Positions 14,504 to 24,881 of a stretch of 64,000 nt of DNA are shown in pieces (position 1 is the stretch's first letter; every line of letters starts with the position of its first letter). Both the position numbers and the translations under genes were made by a program. The notes beneath the pieces were generated by a model that saw only the letters and a program-made list of their open reading frames with translations, was not told where the DNA came from and searched no databases. Source of the DNA: Bacillus sp. ISL-34 (GTDB taxonomy: Bacteria; Bacillota; Bacilli; Bacillales; DSM-1321); contig NZ_JAGGQJ010000036.1 of assembly GCF_018613325.1 (NCBI RefSeq), positions 1 through 64,000 on the forward strand. Direction: 5' to 3'.

Positions 14504-16444
14504 TTACATGATCCTCTTGAACATTTTCTCCATTTCATAAATGGAATAAGAGATGATGATAGGTCTTCCATGAGGGCATGTGAAGGGATCGGTCGTCCGC
14601 CTTAGTTCATCCAACAGTGCTTGGATTTCATCATTGCGCAGATGACGGTTTGCCTTTATGGAGGCTTTACAGCTCATCATGATAGCTGCTTCTTCGCGCA
14701 ATTTTTTGATGTCGACCTTTTTCATCGAGAGCAATTGTTCAATCATTTCTTCAAGGATTTCCTGCTCAATTCCTTTAGGGAACCATTGTGGATGAGATCG
14801 GACAATATAGGCGTTATAGCCAAACTCCTCTAAATAGACGCCGACTTTTTCCAACTCATGCCGATATTCATTTATCCGGATACATTGGTCTGTTGAAAAT
14901 TCAAGGGTGATGGGCACCAGCATGTCCTGTAGCTCGTTTTCAACACGTCCGACCTTTTCTTTAAAATATTCGTATTTGATCCGTTCCTGTGCAGCATGTT
15001 GGTCTATGATATATAAACCTTTTTCGTTTTGGGCGAAAATATATGTTCCATGCATTTGCCCAATCGGGTACATGGGAGGGATACGGCTATCCGTTTCATT
15101 CGCCTCGGTTTCATCCTCTTGTTCGACAGTGTAGGTTGTATACGTTTCAGCTGACTCGAAATATGGTTTACTTTCATCATCTTGTAGGACCGGTACATAA
15201 ACATCTTCCATTTGCTGCTGTTCATCGCTATAGATTATTTCCTTTATTGGTTCTAGATTGAAATCTTCATTATGATCACCATAACTCTTTTGTTCCTGCT
15301 TTTCCCGAATCAAGGTATCCTTCAAGAGTGAAGCTTCTTTCTTGGCTTCTTCAAGGACCCGCTTGCCACTTGCCACAACATGGTCCAATTCCAGCGTAGT
15401 TTGCTCACTTTTCACCTGTACCTGCTTTGCTGTTGGTGTATATCCACTTGGAATTAGAGACATCTTTTTAAACGAAGATTTGATCGTTTCCGATACAAGG
15501 CTGAACAATTCCTGTTCCTTGCTGAGCCTTACCTCCATTTTGGATGGATGTACATTGACATCGACAAGAATCGGATCCATTTCAATATTCAACAAAGCAA
15601 TCGGAAAACGCCCAATCGGTAGAAGTGTATGGTACCCATCCAGGATTGCTTTCACGAGCGCATAGTTTTTAATGAAGCGGCCGTTTATCATGGTTGAAAT
15701 ATAATTCCTTGAAGCCCGGGTGACCTCGGGCATAACGATATATCCGGATAATTTGAAGTCCAGGGAGCTTGCCTGAACCGGAATCATCTTTTTGGCGATA
15801 TTCGTACCATAGATTGCGGCTAGCACCTGCCTGACATCGCCGTTACCATTTGTATGGAGGATACGCTTCTCATTGTGTGATAACCGTATAGAAACATCCG
15901 GATGCGAAAGTGCGAGCCTGTTTGCGACATCCGTAATATTTCCTAGCTCGGTATGAATGGTTTTCATATATTTCAACCTTGCAGGAGTATTGTAAAACAA
16001 GTCGGAAACCAGGATATCCGTTCCTTTACGGCTGGATGAAGCCTCTAGTTCCTTAACCATGCCGCCTTCAAGAAGGATGCGAGTTCCTACACCTTCGCCA
16101 GTGCTGCTTTTCATTTCGAAACGGGAAACTGAAGCGATACTGGGCATTGCTTCACCGCGGAAGCCAAGTGTTCGAATTCGGAAGAGATCATTTTCATCTT
16201 TTATTTTACTTGTGGCGTGACGTTTAAATGCCGCTTCTATGTCATCAGCCAAAATCCCGTCGCCATTATCCACGATCCGAATGGAACCAAGTCCAGCCTC
16301 CACCAATTCAATCTCTATAATGGTACTGTTTGCATCTATTGCGTTTTCCACAAGTTCCTTAACGACTGAGGCTGGGCGTTCAACAACTTCGCCAGCTGCG
16401 ATTTTATTAGATAATGCCTCGTCGAGCTGTTTGATTTTTCCCAT
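14504..16444 (-). CDS. mutL: DNA mismatch repair endonuclease MutL
   Basis: MutL couples MutS mismatch recognition to strand nicking. The 646-residue protein has the GHKL ATPase N-terminus ([27 protein letters not shown] in part, [14 protein letters not shown]) and a C-terminal endonuclease domain with [21 protein letters not shown] and CPHGRP, the metal-binding motifs of MutL from bacteria lacking MutH. A variable acidic linker (about 340-460) joins them. It follows mutS by 23 bases on the same strand and ends at a strong terminator shared with the integrase relic. Confidence 0.98.
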   Translation of the reverse strand: MGKIKQLDEALSNKIAAGEVVERPASVVKELVENAIDANSTIIEIELVEAGLGSIRIVDNGDGILADDIEAAFKRHATSKIKDENDLFRIRTLGFRGEAMPSIASVSRFEMKSSTGEGVGTRILLEGGMVKELEASSSRKGTDILVSDLFYNTPARLKYMKTIHTELGNITDVANRLALSHPDVSIRLSHNEKRILHTNGNGDVRQVLAAIYGTNIAKKMIPVQASSLDFKLSGYIVMPEVTRASRNYISTMINGRFIKNYALVKAILDGYHTLLPIGRFPIALLNIEMDPILVDVNVHPSKMEVRLSKEQELFSLVSETIKSSFKKMSLIPSGYTPTAKQVQVKSEQTTLELDHVVASGKRVLEEAKKEASLLKDTLIREKQEQKSYGDHNEDFNLEPIKEIIYSDEQQQMEDVYVPVLQDDESKPYFESAETYTTYTVEQEDETEANETDSRIPPMYPIGQMHGTYIFAQNEKGLYIIDQHAAQERIKYEYFKEKVGRVENELQDMLVPITLEFSTDQCIRINEYRHELEKVGVYLEEFGYNAYIVRSHPQWFPKGIEQEILEEMIEQLLSMKKVDIKKLREEAAIMMSCKASIKANRHLRNDEIQALLDELRRTTDPFTCPHGRPIIISYSIYEMEKMFKRIM

Positions 16445-16467
16445 TTTTATCGCCTCGCTTTAATTTC

Positions 16468-19095
16468 TCATTTAAGTTTCTTTTGTAATTTGTAAAGGGT
16501 ATTCATCGCCTCAAGCGGCGTCATTTCAAGGATATCCAGTGATTTTATGTCATCCAGCACCTTTTTTTCCTTAGGCGAGGGATTCACTTTTCCTTTAGGA
16601 GCCTCTTCCCCAAAGAAGGAAAGCTGTGCCTCATTGACGGATGTTACCGGGACGACTTCGGCAATAGGTGCTTTTACAACAGCAGCCGGCTGTTCAGGCA
16701 TCGCTTTTGCCTGTCCATTTTCATTTTCCAGCTGCGCTAAAATAGCGGCCGCCCGATCTATTAGCTGCTCCGGTAAATCAGCTAGCTTTGCCACGTGAAT
16801 TCCATAGCTTTTATCTGCTGGACCTTCTTTAATTTTATGAAGGAAAACGACATTTCCATTTTGCTCAATGGCACTGACATGGATATTTTTCAATTTTGGC
16901 AGTTCCGCTGCCAATACAGTCAATTCGTGATAATGAGTCGAAAAGAGAGTCTTTGCCCCAATTTCCTCATGAATATATTCAATGATGGCCTGGGCAAGCG
17001 CCATCCCATCGTAAGTTGATGTTCCCCGCCCGATCTCATCAAATAATATCAAACTGTTTTCTGTCGCATTCATGATGGCATTTCTTGCTTCAAGCATCTC
17101 GACCATGAATGTACTTTGACCGGAAATCAAATCATCTGCAGCTCCGATCCTAGTAAATACCTTATCGAAAATAGGCAATTCAGCTATGCTTGCGGATACG
17201 AAGCATCCAATTTGCGCTAGAATCGATGTTAGTGCAATTTGACGCATATACGTACTTTTACCCGACATATTGGGCCCTGTGATCAAGAGTAACTCCCGGT
17301 CTCCATCCATAAAGCAGTCATTCGGGACATACTCCTGTGATTGAAGGACTTTCTCGACCACTGGATGCCGGCCTTCCTTCAATACGATTCTTCGATCATC
17401 GGAAAAGACAGGCTTCACATAATGGCGTTCTTCGCTAATCGTCGCAAAGCACTGCAGGACATCCAGTTCACTGACGACTTTCGCTAAATCCTGTAAACGC
17501 GGGATATAGCTTTTGACCTCTTCACGAAGATTGAGGAATAGGTCATATTCCAAACTGATGCTTTTTTCCTCTGCTTGTAAAATCAAAGCTTCCTTTTCTT
17601 TCAACTCAGGTGTGATATAACGTTCGGCATTCGTTAAAGTTTGCTTCCGTTCATAACGGCCTTCTTCAAGCAGATGCAAATTGGCTCGTGTGACTTCTAT
17701 ATAATAGCCAAAAACTCGATTATATCCGATTTTCAATGATTTGATCCCGGTACGTTCCCGCTCTTCTCGTTCAAGCTGTGCAATCCAGGTTTTCCCGTTT
17801 CTGCTGGCATCCCTGTATGTATCCAGCTCCTTATGGAAACCGTCCTGAATGATATTCCCTTCCTTCACGGACAATGGCGGGTTTTCTACAAGCGCCGTTT
17901 CAAGCAGGTCCGTCACTTCTTCGCAAGGATCCAATTTCTCGGCCAGGATAGAAATATCCTGATTGGAAGCCATTGACTTCACGATTTCACGAATGATCGG
18001 CACCTGTTGCAATGAACGTTTCAATTGAATTAAATCCCGAGCGTTTACATTCCCGAAGGCCACCCTTCCGGCAAGCCGCTCCAAGTCGTACACTTCCTTC
18101 AGGCGTTCACGTAAGTCCTGACGTTCGAAGTATTGATTTTTCAGGGTTTCAACAAGGCTTTGTCTCCGCTCGATCTGTTTTTTATTAATGAGCGGTCTAT
18201 CAATCCATTGTTTCAACATCCTTCCGCCCATGGCTGTTTTTGTTTCATCAAGCAGCCATAATAATGAGCCTTTTTTACCTTTGGAACGAATGGTTTCAGT
18301 TAATTCCAAATTGCGTTTGCTATAATAATCAATTTTCATATATTGTGATGTTTCATATGCAAGCACTGGCTGTAAATGATCCAGGCTGCGTTTTTGGGTA
18401 CGGTATAGATAATTCAATAAACGTGAAGTCGTTGTCGCCAGTTTCTGGTCTTTTAACAGATGAAGCAATGCAACGAATGACTCGCTTTGATCTATATTAT
18501 TCTCTAGGGATAGAGCGGCAGCGCCCCGTTCTTGCAGCTTTTTTTTCCATTCTTCATTGAAATCCTCGGCAATGACCACTTCACTCGCACCAAGGATGGC
18601 AAATTCATTCAGAACTTCCTCAAAACTCTCAATCAATGTGACCTTATTTTCCCCTGTCGATAAATCATTGTATCCAAAGCCAAACTGACCATCCGTGAAA
18701 TAAGTGATGGTGGCAATATAATTATTTTCCTTTTCTCGAAGACCCTTACTATCCATTTTCGTGCCAGGAGTAATCAGCTGGACAACTTCCCTGCGTACCA
18801 CGCCTTTGGCTTGCTTCGGATCTTCGGTTTGTTCACAAATAGCTACTTTAAAACCTTTTTCTATCAATATATCAATATAATTAGCAGCCGAGTGATACGG
18901 AATGCCGCACATCGGAATTCGCTCTTCGCTACCGCCTTCTCGGCTTGTTAATGTGATTTCGAGCTCTTGAGATGCATTCAGTGCATCGTCAAAAAACATT
19001 TCATAAAAATCGCCTAAACGAAAAAATAAAAAGGCATCCTGATACTCTGCCTTAATTTTTAAATATTGCTGTATCATCGGAGTATATCCAGCCAT
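16468..19095 (-). CDS. mutS: DNA mismatch repair protein MutS
   Basis: Recognises base mismatches. The 875 residues run from the mismatch-binding domain ([15 protein letters not shown], with the Phe-x-Glu motif in GDFYEMF) to the ATPase domain ([15 protein letters not shown] Walker A near 610, [15 protein letters not shown] Walker B, STHYHEL). Near the C-terminus AQLSFFG fits a beta-clamp binding motif. It is the first gene of the mutSL pair; cotE lies upstream with its own terminator at 19305-19330. Confidence 0.98.
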   Translation of the reverse strand: MAGYTPMIQQYLKIKAEYQDAFLFFRLGDFYEMFFDDALNASQELEITLTSREGGSEERIPMCGIPYHSAANYIDILIEKGFKVAICEQTEDPKQAKGVVRREVVQLITPGTKMDSKGLREKENNYIATITYFTDGQFGFGYNDLSTGENKVTLIESFEEVLNEFAILGASEVVIAEDFNEEWKKKLQERGAAALSLENNIDQSESFVALLHLLKDQKLATTTSRLLNYLYRTQKRSLDHLQPVLAYETSQYMKIDYYSKRNLELTETIRSKGKKGSLLWLLDETKTAMGGRMLKQWIDRPLINKKQIERRQSLVETLKNQYFERQDLRERLKEVYDLERLAGRVAFGNVNARDLIQLKRSLQQVPIIREIVKSMASNQDISILAEKLDPCEEVTDLLETALVENPPLSVKEGNIIQDGFHKELDTYRDASRNGKTWIAQLEREERERTGIKSLKIGYNRVFGYYIEVTRANLHLLEEGRYERKQTLTNAERYITPELKEKEALILQAEEKSISLEYDLFLNLREEVKSYIPRLQDLAKVVSELDVLQCFATISEERHYVKPVFSDDRRIVLKEGRHPVVEKVLQSQEYVPNDCFMDGDRELLLITGPNMSGKSTYMRQIALTSILAQIGCFVSASIAELPIFDKVFTRIGAADDLISGQSTFMVEMLEARNAIMNATENSLILFDEIGRGTSTYDGMALAQAIIEYIHEEIGAKTLFSTHYHELTVLAAELPKLKNIHVSAIEQNGNVVFLHKIKEGPADKSYGIHVAKLADLPEQLIDRAAAILAQLENENGQAKAMPEQPAAVVKAPIAEVVPVTSVNEAQLSFFGEEAPKGKVNPSPKEKKVLDDIKSLDILEMTPLEAMNTLYKLQKKLK

Positions 19096-19298
19096 TCCTT
19101 CAAAACCTTTCCAAACTATAATCTATTACACTTTTATGTCCTTCATTATAACATACGGGAAAGCAACATTGCCTGTATTCGAAATTGCATGGTAAATCAA
19201 TTATCCTCTGAATTGGAAACTGTTGTAAGCAACTTTTCGCAGTATATAGTATCTTTCTCATTGCCAGTCCTGCAAGGGACTTGTCCCGCTGCAAATTA

Positions 19299-19330
19299 AA
19301 TAAAACCGGATGAAGGGAATGTCATCCGGT
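19299..19330 (-). terminator. Terminator of cotE
   Basis: ACCGGATGA (19305-19313) and TCATCCGGT (19322-19330) form a perfect stem followed by TTTTATTT on the minus strand. Confidence 0.8.
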
Positions 19331-19345
19331 ATTAATTTCTATATT

Positions 19346-19885
19346 CTATTCGTCTTCGAATTCATCAAGGAAATCCGGATCTAAATCTTCGAAATCCTCA
19401 TCATCGAAATCAGAGCCCCAGTCATCCTCGCAGCGGCCATCTGGACTAACAGCGACACAAATTTTCGTTTCGCCGACGACTTCCACAAAGAATTCCCTTT
19501 CCACATGGACAATTATTTTTTGTCCACATGGGGAGATGCAAGCTTCTAAACAATTCGGCTGTTGGACAGCTTTTGCAACGATTTCATGGTCATCAAGACA
19601 ATCGGGATCACGGTATTTCAGCGAAATAACGTCGGTATATTGCACTTTTTCAGTTACAACTTCCGTCTTTGAATTATGGTTATAAGAATACCAGACGTTG
19701 ATTTCGTAGCTGCCGTGAATTTCTACCTTTTTGCCGACTTTCTTTGCATCGTATTTATGGTTGATGATCCAACAACCTAGAATGCTAGAAGGATGATGAG
19801 CCGGGCAAATGGTGTGAGAGGACTTTGTGAATTTACGTCCTTTTGCCACCACCGCTTTAGTAATTATCTCTCTATATTGTGACAT
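19346..19885 (-). CDS. cotE: Outer spore coat morphogenetic protein CotE
   Basis: CotE directs assembly of the outer spore coat. The 179-residue protein begins [20 protein letters not shown] and has the conserved core [13 protein letters not shown] and [15 protein letters not shown]. It ends in a highly acidic tail ([19 protein letters not shown]), all characteristic of Bacillus CotE. GAGGAGGG lies upstream of the ATG. It sits between ricA and mutS as in B. subtilis. Mother-cell sigma factor control is expected from the family but I did not locate the promoters. Confidence 0.96.
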   Translation of the reverse strand: MSQYREIITKAVVAKGRKFTKSSHTICPAHHPSSILGCWIINHKYDAKKVGKKVEIHGSYEINVWYSYNHNSKTEVVTEKVQYTDVISLKYRDPDCLDDHEIVAKAVQQPNCLEACISPCGQKIIVHVEREFFVEVVGETKICVAVSPDGRCEDDWGSDFDDEDFEDLDPDFLDEFEDE

Positions 19886-20060
19886 GCTAGCGAACCCTCC
19901 TCATACAGTTTCCATTCATCCTATGCGTGGTAAAAGTCTAGTGTGCGTAGAATTTTAATTGTTTGAAAACTGCTGTAATGTTTTAAACCTAGGTTATTTT
20001 ATGCGCATGTTTTGGGATATGTGTCACGAATGGGCACTGTATAAGGATTTCCGCATATTA

Positions 20061-20090
20061 AAAAGCCCTTCTGAAATCAGAAGGGCTTTT
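20061..20090 (-). terminator. Terminator of the miaB-ricA unit
   Basis: AAAAGCCCTTCTGA (20061-20074) and TCAGAAGGGCTTTT (20077-20090), a perfect 14-bp stem. Confidence 0.85.
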
Positions 20091-20096
20091 TTAGAT

Positions 20097-20525
20097 TCAT
20101 GAACAGCTTCCGCCGCCTGCTTGTACCTTTGAACCTGTCTCACCGCGAAGGACGTCTCCTTCAGTCGATTCAATAATCAGGTCCGTCACCTTATTCGATA
20201 CCTGTGATGAGACCATTTGTAAAAGATCATTTACATCCACTTGGGATTGTTTGAATTCTTGTACGATTGGGAGTTCATCCAATTGTTTTTCCAGTGCATC
20301 AATTTTGGCCTGAACTTGACTGTATGCCTTCTCTTTGCCGTAATGCTGGAAGTTTACAGCCTGTTTTTGCAAGCTCTTGATGCTGGCGATCATTTCACGG
20401 ATTTTTTGGTTTTCATTGATGTGAGCTTCTGCTCGTTTAAAGAAATCGACTTCTTCCGTGCTTGCGATCATTTCAGCAAGCTCGGCAGCTTTGTTCAGAA
20501 TGTCATCTTTAGTATATTTCGTCAT
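20097..20525 (-). CDS. ricA: RicA (YmcA), regulator of sporulation, competence and biofilm
   Basis: RicA forms the RicAFT (YmcA-YlbF-YaaT) complex that affects the Spo0A phosphorelay and RNase Y-dependent mRNA processing. The 142 residues from the chosen ATG form the helical Com_YlbF fold (KDDILNKAAELAEMIASTEE ...) and end GGGSCS with a terminal Cys. I start at 20525, where the ATG overlaps the context of the miaB stop (TAATATG) and GAGGTGGAG serves as ribosome site; the frame extends 15 codons further but without support. Translational coupling to miaB is likely. Confidence 0.93.
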   Translation of the reverse strand: MTKYTKDDILNKAAELAEMIASTEEVDFFKRAEAHINENQKIREMIASIKSLQKQAVNFQHYGKEKAYSQVQAKIDALEKQLDELPIVQEFKQSQVDVNDLLQMVSSQVSNKVTDLIIESTEGDVLRGETGSKVQAGGGSCS

Positions 20526-20526
20526 A

Positions 20527-22071
20527 TTACTCCACCTCAATCGCCGTTGCTTCTTCAACCATATCGCCATTTAATGACCATGTTTTCGTTCCGGTGATTT
20601 TCACTTTTACTATTCGGCCAATAGCGGATTTTGGTCCTTTGAAGTTCACGAGCTTATTTTTCGTTGTATAACCTGCTAATACTTCCGCATTCTTCTTGCT
20701 TTCGCCTTCAACGAGCACTTCAACAATCTGCCCATCATACTCCTTCATTTTCAATGCGCACGTTTCATTGACAAGGGCATTCAAGCGTTGCAGACGTTCC
20801 TTTTTCACTTCCATCGGTACATTATCCTGCATTTTCGCAGCCGGTGTTCCCTCACGTGGTGAATAGATGTAAGTATATGCCGCATCGAAACCAACTTCAC
20901 GGTATAAAGACATCGTTTCTTCAAAGTGCTCTTCCGTTTCATTCGGATAGCCTACAATGATGTCAGTGGTTAGCGATGCACTTGGGATAGCTTCCTTGAT
21001 CTTTTTTACTAGCTCCAAATATTGTTCACGTGTATATTTACGGGCCATGATTTTAAGTGTGTCCGTACTTCCCGATTGAACTGGAAGATGGATATGGTCA
21101 ACGAGATTACCGCCCTTAGCCAATACTTCAATCAAGTGATCATCGAAATCACGGGGATGGCTTGTCGTAAAACGAATGCGCGGAATATCGATTTTGCGGA
21201 TTTCATCCATCAAATCGCCGAAACGATATTCGATATCCGTAAAATCTTTACCGTAAGCATTCACATTCTGTCCAAGCAGGGTTATTTCCTTGTAACCCTG
21301 TGCCGCTAAATGACGGACTTCCTGTATGATATCTTCAGGCCTGCGGCTTCTTTCTTTCCCTCTTGTGTACGGTACGATGCAGTATGTACAAAACTTATCG
21401 CAGCCATACATGATATTGACCCATGCCTTCGTTTTTCCTTTACGCACTTTCGGAAGGTTCTCGATAACATCACCTTCTTTAGACCAAACCTCAATGACCA
21501 TTTCCTTGGAAAGATAAGCTTCATTAAGAATTTGCGGCAGGCGGTGGATATTATGCGTTCCGAAAATCATATCAACAAAATGGTGCTTTTCTAGAATCCG
21601 CTTTACAACTGACTCCTCTTGTGACATACAGCCGCAAACCCCAAGCAATAGATCCGGCTTTTCCAATTTCAATGATTTTAAATGCCCCAATTCACCGAAC
21701 ACTTTATTCTCTGCGCCTTCCCGAATCGCACAAGTGTTTAGTAAAATGACGTTAGCATCATCCACCGTGTCTGTCGGCTGATAACCAAGTGCCATAAAGA
21801 TGCCCGCCATGACTTCTGTATCATGTTCGTTCATTTGACAGCCATAAGTACGAATGTAAAACTTTTTACCTTCTCCCATTCCGCGGAAACCTTCAGGAAT
21901 TGCAAAGTCATCATGATATTCTACTTCTTCTTTTCCTCGCTTTTTCGCATCTTTTAAGGAAGGCGGAATATAAACGGCTTGAAAGTACTTACTGAAGTCC
22001 TTTTCGGATTTTTTGTCCGCTGGATTCTCAGCCTGTACTTGTTGTGATTCTAATCGTTGTTTCTCGTTCAT
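20527..22071 (-). CDS. miaB: tRNA-2-methylthio-N6-isopentenyladenosine synthase MiaB
   Basis: A radical-SAM methylthiotransferase that adds the ms2 group to i6A37 of tRNA. The 514-residue protein has the N-terminal UPF0004 domain ([12 protein letters not shown], first cluster cysteines), the radical SAM motif [17 protein letters not shown] (CxxxCxxC) and a C-terminal TRAM domain (about 440-505). The first 60 residues are a charged extension seen in Bacillus homologues. It is upstream of and nearly touches ricA. Confidence 0.97.
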   Translation of the reverse strand: MNEKQRLESQQVQAENPADKKSEKDFSKYFQAVYIPPSLKDAKKRGKEEVEYHDDFAIPEGFRGMGEGKKFYIRTYGCQMNEHDTEVMAGIFMALGYQPTDTVDDANVILLNTCAIREGAENKVFGELGHLKSLKLEKPDLLLGVCGCMSQEESVVKRILEKHHFVDMIFGTHNIHRLPQILNEAYLSKEMVIEVWSKEGDVIENLPKVRKGKTKAWVNIMYGCDKFCTYCIVPYTRGKERSRRPEDIIQEVRHLAAQGYKEITLLGQNVNAYGKDFTDIEYRFGDLMDEIRKIDIPRIRFTTSHPRDFDDHLIEVLAKGGNLVDHIHLPVQSGSTDTLKIMARKYTREQYLELVKKIKEAIPSASLTTDIIVGYPNETEEHFEETMSLYREVGFDAAYTYIYSPREGTPAAKMQDNVPMEVKKERLQRLNALVNETCALKMKEYDGQIVEVLVEGESKKNAEVLAGYTTKNKLVNFKGPKSAIGRIVKVKITGTKTWSLNGDMVEEATAIEVE

Positions 22072-22307
22072 AGTTAATCTCCTTTCAAAATAGTTAGTTT
22101 ATTTCTTTCACCAACTATTTCAAGACCTATCTTCTAATGGTTTTATACGGATTCCTTTTTAAGAATTACCAGTAAATATTTGCTATTAAGTGTGATATAT
22201 CCACATTATCATAGTATAAAGCTTTTAACAGCAAGAAACAATCATTCTGTCATGGCTTCTTGAATTGTAAGAAATATTTCACAAATACGGAAAATAAGAA
22301 CATGAAA
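22072..22307. other. miaB-tdh intergenic region
   Basis: Contains the miaB leader with AAATAGTT / AACTATTT (22088-22095, 22113-22120), an imperfect stem just upstream of the ribosome site. I see no gene here. Confidence 0.4.
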
Positions 22308-22336
22308 GAAGAGGCTATGACGAAATCAGCCTCTTC
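22308..22336 (-). terminator. Terminator of tdh
   Basis: GAAGAGGCT (22308-22316) and AGCCTCTTC (22328-22336). On the minus strand the stem is followed by TTTCATG, so the T-run is short. Confidence 0.6.
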
Positions 22337-22383
22337 TTATCATTTTTGGATGACGCCTTCCCCTTTCAAGATTTTTCAAATGA

Positions 22384-23427
22384 TTAAGGTATCAGGAGCA
22401 CCTTACCACATTGACCTCTGATCATCAGTTCAAATCCCTTTTCAAAATCGCTTAGTGAAAAACGATGGGTAATCATTGGTTTTACATCAACCTTGCCACT
22501 TTCAAGCAGACTTGAAACCTGTTGCCAGGTTGAAAACATCTTCCTTCCTGTTATTCCTTGGACAGTAAGACCCTTGAATACTATATCCTCCGTTATATTA
22601 AGCGTGACGGGCTTAGATGGCAGACTAAGAATTGATATTCTTCCACCATTCGTCGCCATCTTAAACCCTTGTTGGATAGCTTCCGGATTACCGCTCATTT
22701 CGCAAATGACATCCACCCCATCGGCACTTGTAAGGCTTTTCGTGATTTTCAATGGATCCTGTTTAATTGAATGAATGAGGTCTGTAGCACCCATCTTTTG
22801 GGCCAGCTGAAGTCGATAATCATTAATATCAAGAGCGATTACTTTATCAGCACCTGCGGCCTTTGCTACAGCAATCGCCATAAGCCCTATTGGACCACAG
22901 CCGATTATTGCCACCGTTTTCCCCAGCACCTCGCCAGCTAGCACTGAATGGACTGCATTTCCCATCGGTTCTTGGATGGTAGCCATATCGAGTGGCATAT
23001 CACTTGGATTTTTCCATAAATTTTTGGCGGGCAGAGCTATATACTCTGCAAAGCACCCTTGTCTATCAACACCGATAATGTTTGTTTTTTTACAAATATG
23101 GAATTGCCCGGTTAAGCACTGCCTGCATGTGCCGCAAACGATATGTGTTTCTGCAGATACGCAATCACCAACCGAAACATTGCTTACACTTGCTCCTATC
23201 TCCATTACTTCCCCAGCAAATTCGTGCCCAAATACGTATGGTGGATTCACTCTTCCCTGCGACCATTCATCCCAGGTGAAAATATGAATATCCGTTCCAC
23301 ATATCGAGGTCATTTTCACTCGAATCAATACTTCGTCTTCACGGATAAACGGTATATCGACATTTTGTAATTGCGCCCCATAACCTCGGTGGTGTTTGAC
23401 GACGGCTTTCATTTTCCCTTTCAACAT
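22384..23427 (-). CDS. tdh: L-threonine 3-dehydrogenase
   Basis: Oxidises L-threonine to 2-amino-3-ketobutyrate with NAD+. The 347-residue zinc alcohol-dehydrogenase-type protein has SICGTDIH (catalytic Zn Cys), GHEFAGEV, the structural-zinc cluster CGTCRQCLTGQFHIC, and the NAD loop IGCGPIGLMA (about 173-182). I chose the ATG at 23427: GGGGGAG is five bases upstream, and the length equals that of B. subtilis Tdh. In B. subtilis the partner ligase gene kbl is adjacent; here it is absent from the locus and a low-complexity gene takes the place. Confidence 0.93.
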   Translation of the reverse strand: MLKGKMKAVVKHHRGYGAQLQNVDIPFIREDEVLIRVKMTSICGTDIHIFTWDEWSQGRVNPPYVFGHEFAGEVMEIGASVSNVSVGDCVSAETHIVCGTCRQCLTGQFHICKKTNIIGVDRQGCFAEYIALPAKNLWKNPSDMPLDMATIQEPMGNAVHSVLAGEVLGKTVAIIGCGPIGLMAIAVAKAAGADKVIALDINDYRLQLAQKMGATDLIHSIKQDPLKITKSLTSADGVDVICEMSGNPEAIQQGFKMATNGGRISILSLPSKPVTLNITEDIVFKGLTVQGITGRKMFSTWQQVSSLLESGKVDVKPMITHRFSLSDFEKGFELMIRGQCGKVLLIP

Positions 23428-23656
23428 GTACACTCCCCCTGAACTAGGGCTGCTTCTTTCATCTACCTTAATATGTAAAGATATGAAAAACTAAATAAAA
23501 AAATACCTTAATCCCTTTTGTATCGGCCTTCAGATTAATAATGATGATTTTTAGTGCATTCGTACATTTTTGATAAATGGGTCATGTTTCTATAGCATCT
23601 TGTCCGCTCTCGAATAAGATATCTTGTACAACAAATTAATTGAAGGAGTGACTTAT

Positions 23657-23920
23657 ATGTCATGTAACAATAATCACCATCATGATAACAACAATAATAA
23701 CGATAGAATCGCAGACGATTTTTGTCGTGCTGTGAGAGGCTGTCAAAGACGTGACCGCGACCGCGATAGAGACCATGATCGGGACCGCGATCGGGACCGC
23801 GATCGGGACTGCGAGCACCATCATCACCACCACCATAACAACAATAACAATAATTGTCGCAGAAGGAATCGTTGCAATTTCTTCTCATTCGGCTGCGGAT
23901 GCAATAACGGTTGGTGGTAA
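23657..23920 (+). CDS. Low-complexity His/Asn/Arg-Asp repeat protein, probably spore-coat related
   Basis: An 87-residue protein built of simple sequence: MSCNNNHHHDNNNNNDR, an RD dipeptide tract (about 33-51), a seven-His run, a six-Asn run, and a Cys-rich end (CNFFSFGCGCNNGWW). AAGGAG lies eight bases before the ATG and a bidirectional terminator follows, so it is a real gene despite an open frame on the other strand. No known domain. Simple charged, His- and Cys-rich proteins are common in Bacillus coats or exosporia and CotE is nearby, but that function is inference. It is one of only two plus-strand genes between 14.5 and 64 kb. Confidence 0.72.
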   Translation: MSCNNNHHHDNNNNNDRIADDFCRAVRGCQRRDRDRDRDHDRDRDRDRDRDCEHHHHHHHNNNNNNCRRRNRCNFFSFGCGCNNGWW

Positions 23921-23974
23921 GCTAATTCAGAGAGTATAGTGATTCTCTCTACTGAGCTTTCCAATTAATCACAA

Positions 23975-24009
23975 AAAAGGTTCACCCCATCTTAAGGGGT
24001 GAACCTTTT
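23975..24009. terminator. Bidirectional terminator between coat-like gene and korB
   Basis: AAAAGGTTCACCCC (23975-23988) and GGGGTGAACCTTTT (23996-24009), a perfect 14-bp stem. Confidence 0.85.
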
Positions 24010-24014
24010 ACCTT

Positions 24015-24881
24015 TTACATAAATTCAGCAACAAGCTTATCAAAGTGCGCTTGATCCAGAGTCAGATCTGATTTATTTAATGCTTTTTCAGCATACCCTG
24101 GCACTAATTCCTGGTACGAAGGGCGTGAAGAGTCTTGATAAATGATCCCTGTCACAAGGCTGTCATGCTGCATCAAAGTCTGCATGGCCTGTTCTTTATT
24201 TGATGAATCATAGCCTTCAATCGTGTTCAATTTAGTCAAGTTTTGTTTAAACCAATCATACGTATTGATCTTATTGTATGTTACGCAAGGTGAGAATACA
24301 TTGATAAAGGAGAACCCTTTATGGTTTATCCCTGCTTCAATGATTGCCGTCAGGTCTTTCAAGTCTGTGGAAAAGCTTTGGGCGACAAACGTAGCGCCAG
24401 CTGACAATGCTAATTCCATAGGTGAAACAGCCTGTTCTATTGATCCCTCTGGAGTGGATTTCGTTTTAAATCCAGCAGCGGATCTAGGAGAAGTCTGGCC
24501 TTTTGTCAATCCATATATTTGGTTATCCATGACAATATACGTAATGTCGATATTACGGCGGATCGCATGGATGGTGTGTCCCATCCCGATCGCAAAACCA
24601 TCTCCGTCTCCGCCTGAAGCTATAACGGTCAATTCACGATTGGCCATTTTTACTCCTTGGGCGATTGGCAGTGAGCGGCCATGGATGCCGTGGAAACCAT
24701 ATGACTTGATGTAACCGGATATACGCCCTGAACAGCCGATACCGGAAACAACAGCCAAATTCTCCGGCTCCAATCCTACATTGGCTGCCGCACGCTGCAT
24801 GGCAGCCTGAACGGAGAAGTCTCCGCAGCCAGGACACCAGTTAGGTTTTACATCATTCCGAAACTCTTTAAACGTTGCCAT
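24015..24881 (-). CDS. korB: 2-oxoacid:ferredoxin oxidoreductase, beta subunit
   Basis: With KorA it oxidatively decarboxylates a 2-oxoacid (probably 2-oxoglutarate) to the acyl-CoA, reducing ferredoxin. The 288 residues carry the TPP-binding motif GDGDGFAIGMGHTIHA and cluster cysteines in NWCPGCGDF and GIGCSGRI. I place the start at the ATG at 24881, preceded by AAGGAGATG and overlapping the korA end by 14 bases, which indicates coupled translation; the longer open frame lies within korA. Confidence 0.93.
   Translation of the reverse strand: MATFKEFRNDVKPNWCPGCGDFSVQAAMQRAAANVGLEPENLAVVSGIGCSGRISGYIKSYGFHGIHGRSLPIAQGVKMANRELTVIASGGDGDGFAIGMGHTIHAIRRNIDITYIVMDNQIYGLTKGQTSPRSAAGFKTKSTPEGSIEQAVSPMELALSAGATFVAQSFSTDLKDLTAIIEAGINHKGFSFINVFSPCVTYNKINTYDWFKQNLTKLNTIEGYDSSNKEQAMQTLMQHDSLVTGIIYQDSSRPSYQELVPGYAEKALNKSDLTLDQAHFDKLVAEFM

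Noticed and set aside
19100-19294. Possible 64-codon gene between cotE and mutS
   Set aside because: No ribosome binding site and an unlikely composition; it overlaps the mutS leader and cotE terminator region.
23535-23888. Minus-strand frame with a DRGPDRG-like repeat opposite the His/Asn/Arg-Asp gene
   Set aside because: It is the antisense of the RD repeat; it has no ribosome binding site, while the plus-strand frame has AAGGAG and a terminator.
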